Assembly: GCF_051020985.1 (NCBI RefSeq)
Contig: NC_135002.1
Location: 2,604,001-2,668,000, forward strand
Reading direction: 5' to 3'
Length of the DNA: 64,000 bases
Origin: Nomia melanderi
Taxonomy: Eukaryota; Arthropoda; Insecta; Hymenoptera; Halictidae
The notes under the pieces are model-generated. The model was not told the DNA's origin. It worked only from the letters and a program-made list of their open reading frames with translations, and ran no database searches. Position 1 is the stretch's first letter; every line of letters starts with the position of its first letter. Positions 61,301 to 64,000 of the stretch are shown here, one piece after another. The translations under genes and the position numbers were made by a program.

Positions 61301-64000
61301 CTCCACAGTCAACTGGTTAAAATTGTTCACTGCTGTTCGATTCGTTGGATCGTCGTCTAGGTTCGTTTGCTTCAGCAATGAGCCAGTGATGACGGTGAAA
61401 ACGGATGAGAGATCAATTAGACACTTTTAAACAGGTTCCGAAGGGGGTCGAAAAGAAACCGGGGTTCCTTGGAAGCGTCGAGCCATGAGTCAGCAAACTT
61501 TCCGCGGGCGAGCGCTATAGCTCCGCCGGTCGAACTTCTCATGAAGAATGCAAGCACGTGTTCCGGAGAGAAATGGGTCGCCTTCCGAGAAAACAAGAAG
61601 CTCGCTAACGGCACCGTCCAGATGAAACCGGCGAAAAGAGGTGGAATAATAATCCCGGCAAACGGCAAAGAAGCTTAAAACTATCGTTCAAGCGAATTCG
61701 TCTGGTTCCTGTGATATTTTAACTTCTCGAGCAGCCGATTGACGTTCAACACGTTTACCTCCACGAGAATTACGGTACCACTTATTCTTTCGTAACGAAG
61801 TCAATTAGAATTAATTAACTCGGCACCATGATGCTCGAGATAGAGTATTATTCGACCATTCACGTTACTAATAATAGAATTACAATAATATTAACCCTTT
61901 GCACTCGACAGTTTTTCACTTGGAATATTCTATACTTTCTGATCAGGTATAGACAAGATCGTTTGAAATGAATTTAACCAGAAATCATACGTAAATTAGG
62001 TAAAGCTATTTTCTTTCAAATATTCCACGCATCGATGCAGTATATAATGGCTAATGGTAAATACGAAAGTTTATAATTTTTCTGTATCAAATCATCTGGC
62101 GATTGGGAGTCAATAATAAATTCTCTGATCCAACGTCATTGAAGACAAGCAATATTTTCATTCCCTTGCAATTGCTCTAAAGAAAATTAAATGACTGGTT
62201 TTGATCTTTTTGTTTCGCAATTATTAACATCTTAAAAGCATTCAATAATTCAAATGATCTTGGAAATGAATAGCTTCATTTGAGTACTGTAATGAATGTC
62301 TAAAAAAAACTGACAATAAACTGACAATGACTTTGCACTCGAGAGGCGCCATTCAGTCGCCGTTTGATTCGACCCAAGAAAATGATAAAACTTAAAATTC
62401 AGTGTTAAATTGTTACATAACGCATCAGCATATGGAACATCGAAGTAAAATAGTTCTGTCACTTAATTTACGCAAGGTATTTCTTTATGTTAATTGTAAA
62501 AAATATCGTTGACATTTCATCAGAAAATAATGAATATTTGTTGGGAAAAATATTCTCGAGTGCAAAGGGTTAAACGCTCGGTAGTTCTAGTGTCAAGCAT
62601 CGAAACTTACGCGATGGTATTGTAATTCTATTTAACCCTTTACTCCAGAGGCGCCTCTAAGTCACATGATTTGACACAGCAAAACTGTCAACTTTGATAT
62701 TTAATACTAAACTTTGTATAATGCATCAATGTACGAAATATCGAAAGAAAATAGTTCTCTAATGCACAGAGAATCCTTAGAAAATATTGAATATTTCCGG
62801 TAAAAAGCTTCTGGAGTGCAAAGGGTTAACCCTTTGCGGACGAAGATTCTTTGAAATGTAGAAAACCTTCAACAGATGAAGCTAAATTGTATATTGATTG
62901 CTTAAATATCGAAATATGTACGAAATATCGAAAGAAAATAGTTCTCTTCCTCAATACATATAAGATTTCTTAGTTCAACCTAAGAAAATGCCTGTATCTC
63001 ATTAGAAAATATCAAATATTTCCGGTGAGACACTTCTGGAGTGCAAAGGGTTAAAATCAAACAAGATCATCGACGCGGTTCCAGGAAATCGTCAATTCCC
63101 CAGTCCCCGCAGATCCATTTCACGGACGTGGGTATTTTCGCGAGGATCTGCGGCGCAACGGTGAATCAGCGAGAATTCGCTGCCATGTTTACGCGGACGC
63201 CTGTCAAACGACTCGAACAATGTACAGTGACAAATAAATAATAGTGCACAATAAATAATAGTGCACACCGTAAGAGAACACCAGAATATCTTTAACCCCT
63301 TGTCCTACAGCTACGAGTGAGACAAATGTATGTATTACTCAGTTCATTCGAATTCAAAATAAATATTATTCCTCTGTAATCAACTATTACACTTAAAAGG
63401 AAATATAGGCGTAACATATGCCTAGAATTTCTCTCTTTTTCCAATAAATTATTAACGACAAAGTAGCCGTATCGATCAGAGCTGAGAAAGAAATAGGCGA
63501 AGGGGTTAACGATGAAGAAGTACTGCTAATTCCAGTCAGTTCTAGCCCTATAAATCAATAATAACAATTTTTCACTATTCAGACTTTGCAAACGCTTGAG
63601 TACCAGATTGGGGAGTGTTGAGTTGAGCGAAGTGCAGCATGTCTATGAGGTTCGAGATGATAGTACTAATGTCCTCTATGACCTGCTAGACACTTTCAGC
63701 GTCATTTTCAAAATGCGCGGACGCACGCGGAAAGAAGCAGGAATGCGCAAAGATACGTGCAGATGGAAAAACAGGGGGCTCACGTGTAGTCCGCGGACAG
63801 CAGGCAATTTCCGGTGAAGGAGCAGCGTTGCACGGAGCAGGAATCCGGGTTCGGCTCGACCTCGGTCATCTGGTACGTGACGTTGAACCCGTACACGTCG
63901 AGGAGGTCGTCCAGCACCCGCACATGGTTCCCCTCGAGCTGATCGAGCTCGAACTCCACGACGAGGAACGGCCGGAACGTTCGGATCCACCTGAACTCGA
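58307..64000 (-). CDS. Adhesion GPCR, N-terminal exon block (EGF-like domains and first half of SEA); 5' end outside window
   Basis: Exons: beyond 64000 to 63784, 60796-60686, 58831-58740, 58598-58509, 58410-58307, then a 20-kb intron to the exon 38194-38130. All junctions are GT-AG and phases match throughout, including across the 20-kb intron (phase 0, ...YLSKQ joined to LTKYLRHSN...). The sequence at the right edge (NHVRVLDDLLDVYGFNVTY) looks like a globular, possibly SEA-like domain. Three cysteine-rich EGF-type modules follow, with CDCFEDFNGRNC, CHCPDGFVGRRC and CACKNGTRIYN as their ends. A SEA-like segment then starts at YECRIKLSNVTSLRAGS. These modules are extracellular adhesion parts. 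The start codon and signal peptide are to the right of the window. Confidence 0.82.
58832..60685. other. Adhesion-GPCR intron
   Basis: Contains the tandem duplication described at 58976-59440 and otherwise unremarkable AT-rich DNA. Confidence 0.5.
58976..59440. repeat. Tandem duplication of a 200-bp unit with MITE at the end of copy 2
   Basis: Copies about 58983-59178 and 59197-59392 share AACTCGAATTGTCGAATG-type and TTTTGTCTGTTCCTCTGGAT sequence. Copy 1 ends GATCTTTAAAATTCG; copy 2 ends GATCTTTAA followed by CCCTTTGAACTCTGTAGG, a subfamily A left end of about 45 bp. Confidence 0.7.
61035..61247. mobile_element. TTAA element, CCCCTTAAC family
   Basis: 213 bp from TTAACCCCTTAACTTGCACG to GTGCGTTAAGGGGTTAA. 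Terminal inverted repeats begin CCCC and are flanked by TTAA; the interior differs from subfamilies A-C. Confidence 0.7.
61891..62110. mobile_element. piggyBac-type MITE, subfamily B, decayed right end
   Basis: TTAACCCTTTGCACTCGACAG at left; interior matches 43619-43833 (CAGGTATAGAC, CTGTATCAAATCA). The right terminus is not recognisable. Confidence 0.55.
62329..62573. mobile_element. piggyBac-type MITE, subfamily B
   Basis: Interior begins CTTTGCACTCGAGAGGCGCC; right end ATTCTCGAGTGCAAAGGGTTAA is intact. The left TTAACC has decayed. Closely related to 40600-40823. Confidence 0.7.
62632..62829. mobile_element. piggyBac-type MITE, subfamily B
   Basis: 198 bp from TTAACCCTTTACTCCAGAGGC to CTTCTGGAGTGCAAAGGGTTAA. 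Its right TTAA is also the left TTAA of the next element. Confidence 0.75.
62826..63054. mobile_element. piggyBac-type MITE sharing a TTAA with its neighbour
   Basis: 229 bp from TTAACCCTTTGCGGACGAAG to CTTCTGGAGTGCAAAGGGTTAA. The left half resembles the block at 3299-3617 and the right half resembles 62632-62829. Confidence 0.75.
63292..63509. mobile_element. TTAA element, CCCCTTGTCC family
   Basis: 218 bp from TTAACCCCTTGTCCTACAG to ATAGGCGAAGGGGTTAA. Imperfect terminal inverted repeats starting CCCCTT, flanked by TTAA. Confidence 0.65.

Larger units (their letters stand above)
60797..63783. other. Adhesion-GPCR intron, MITE-rich
   Basis: At least six TTAA-flanked elements or fragments lie between 61035 and 63509. 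The open frames near 61417-61678 have no recognisable homology. Confidence 0.5.

Noticed and set aside
61417..61678. Overlapping 69- and 83-codon frames
   Set aside because: Mirror frames on both strands, no homology, inside an intron.
1..64000. CRISPR arrays, bacterial operons, rRNA genes
   Set aside because: None seen; all gene structure is spliced eukaryotic type.

Overview
The window is nuclear DNA from an arthropod, almost certainly an insect. Genes are split by short GT-AG introns, coding exons are separated by AT-rich DNA, several stretches are CpG-rich, and the gene set (Mlf, anchor/GPR155, Elp5, Madm/NRBP1, Gadd45, Etfkmt) is animal. A hymenopteran such as a bee is my best guess, but this rests on general sequence character and not on a search.

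Layout. (1) 24-4647, minus: a type I membrane protein with three CUB domains, an LDL-receptor class A module, one membrane helix and a PPxY-rich tail; it runs off the left edge. (2) 6824-10241, plus: myeloid leukemia factor (Mlf), with a TATA/Inr promoter. (3) 11568-about 12912, minus: an unrecognised enzyme-like protein with an arylamine N-acetyltransferase-type Cys/His/Asp signature. (4) 17777-21194, plus: GPR155/anchor, complete, 819 aa. (5) 22015-22969, minus: Elongator subunit Elp5. (6) 24151-30691, plus: Madm/NRBP1 pseudokinase, complete, 602 aa. (7) 33176 to beyond 64000, minus: a large adhesion GPCR (EGF, SEA, two Ig, HormR, GAIN/GPS, 7TM, long tail). Its exons form two blocks, 33176-38194 and 58307-64000, separated by a 20-kb intron. 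(8) Inside that intron lie Gadd45 (38918-40065, same strand) and the mitochondrial methyltransferase Etfkmt/METTL20 (47483-55608, opposite strand, itself split by a 7.4-kb intron). Exon boundaries were checked by hand for splice sites and reading phase; all joins of genes 1, 2 and 4-8 keep frame.

The intronic DNA from about 40 kb to 64 kb, and three introns of the CUB gene, are packed with short non-autonomous elements of about 100-450 bp. Most have the form TTAA-CCCTTTGCACTC...GAGTGCAAAGGG-TTAA, which is the layout of piggyBac-type MITEs. Two local tandem duplications preserve empty and filled versions of the insertion site, which supports the TTAA target duplication. Other families (CCCCTT-TTAA types, an AACACTAGG type, a CACATTGCGTACC type, Tc1-like remnants) are also present.

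Functional links: Mlf and Madm, linked here within 24 kb, encode proteins whose mammalian homologues bind each other (Madm = MLF1-adaptor molecule). GPR155 and Madm have both been tied to growth control. Elp5 and Madm face away from each other across a 1.2-kb region that may act as a shared promoter.
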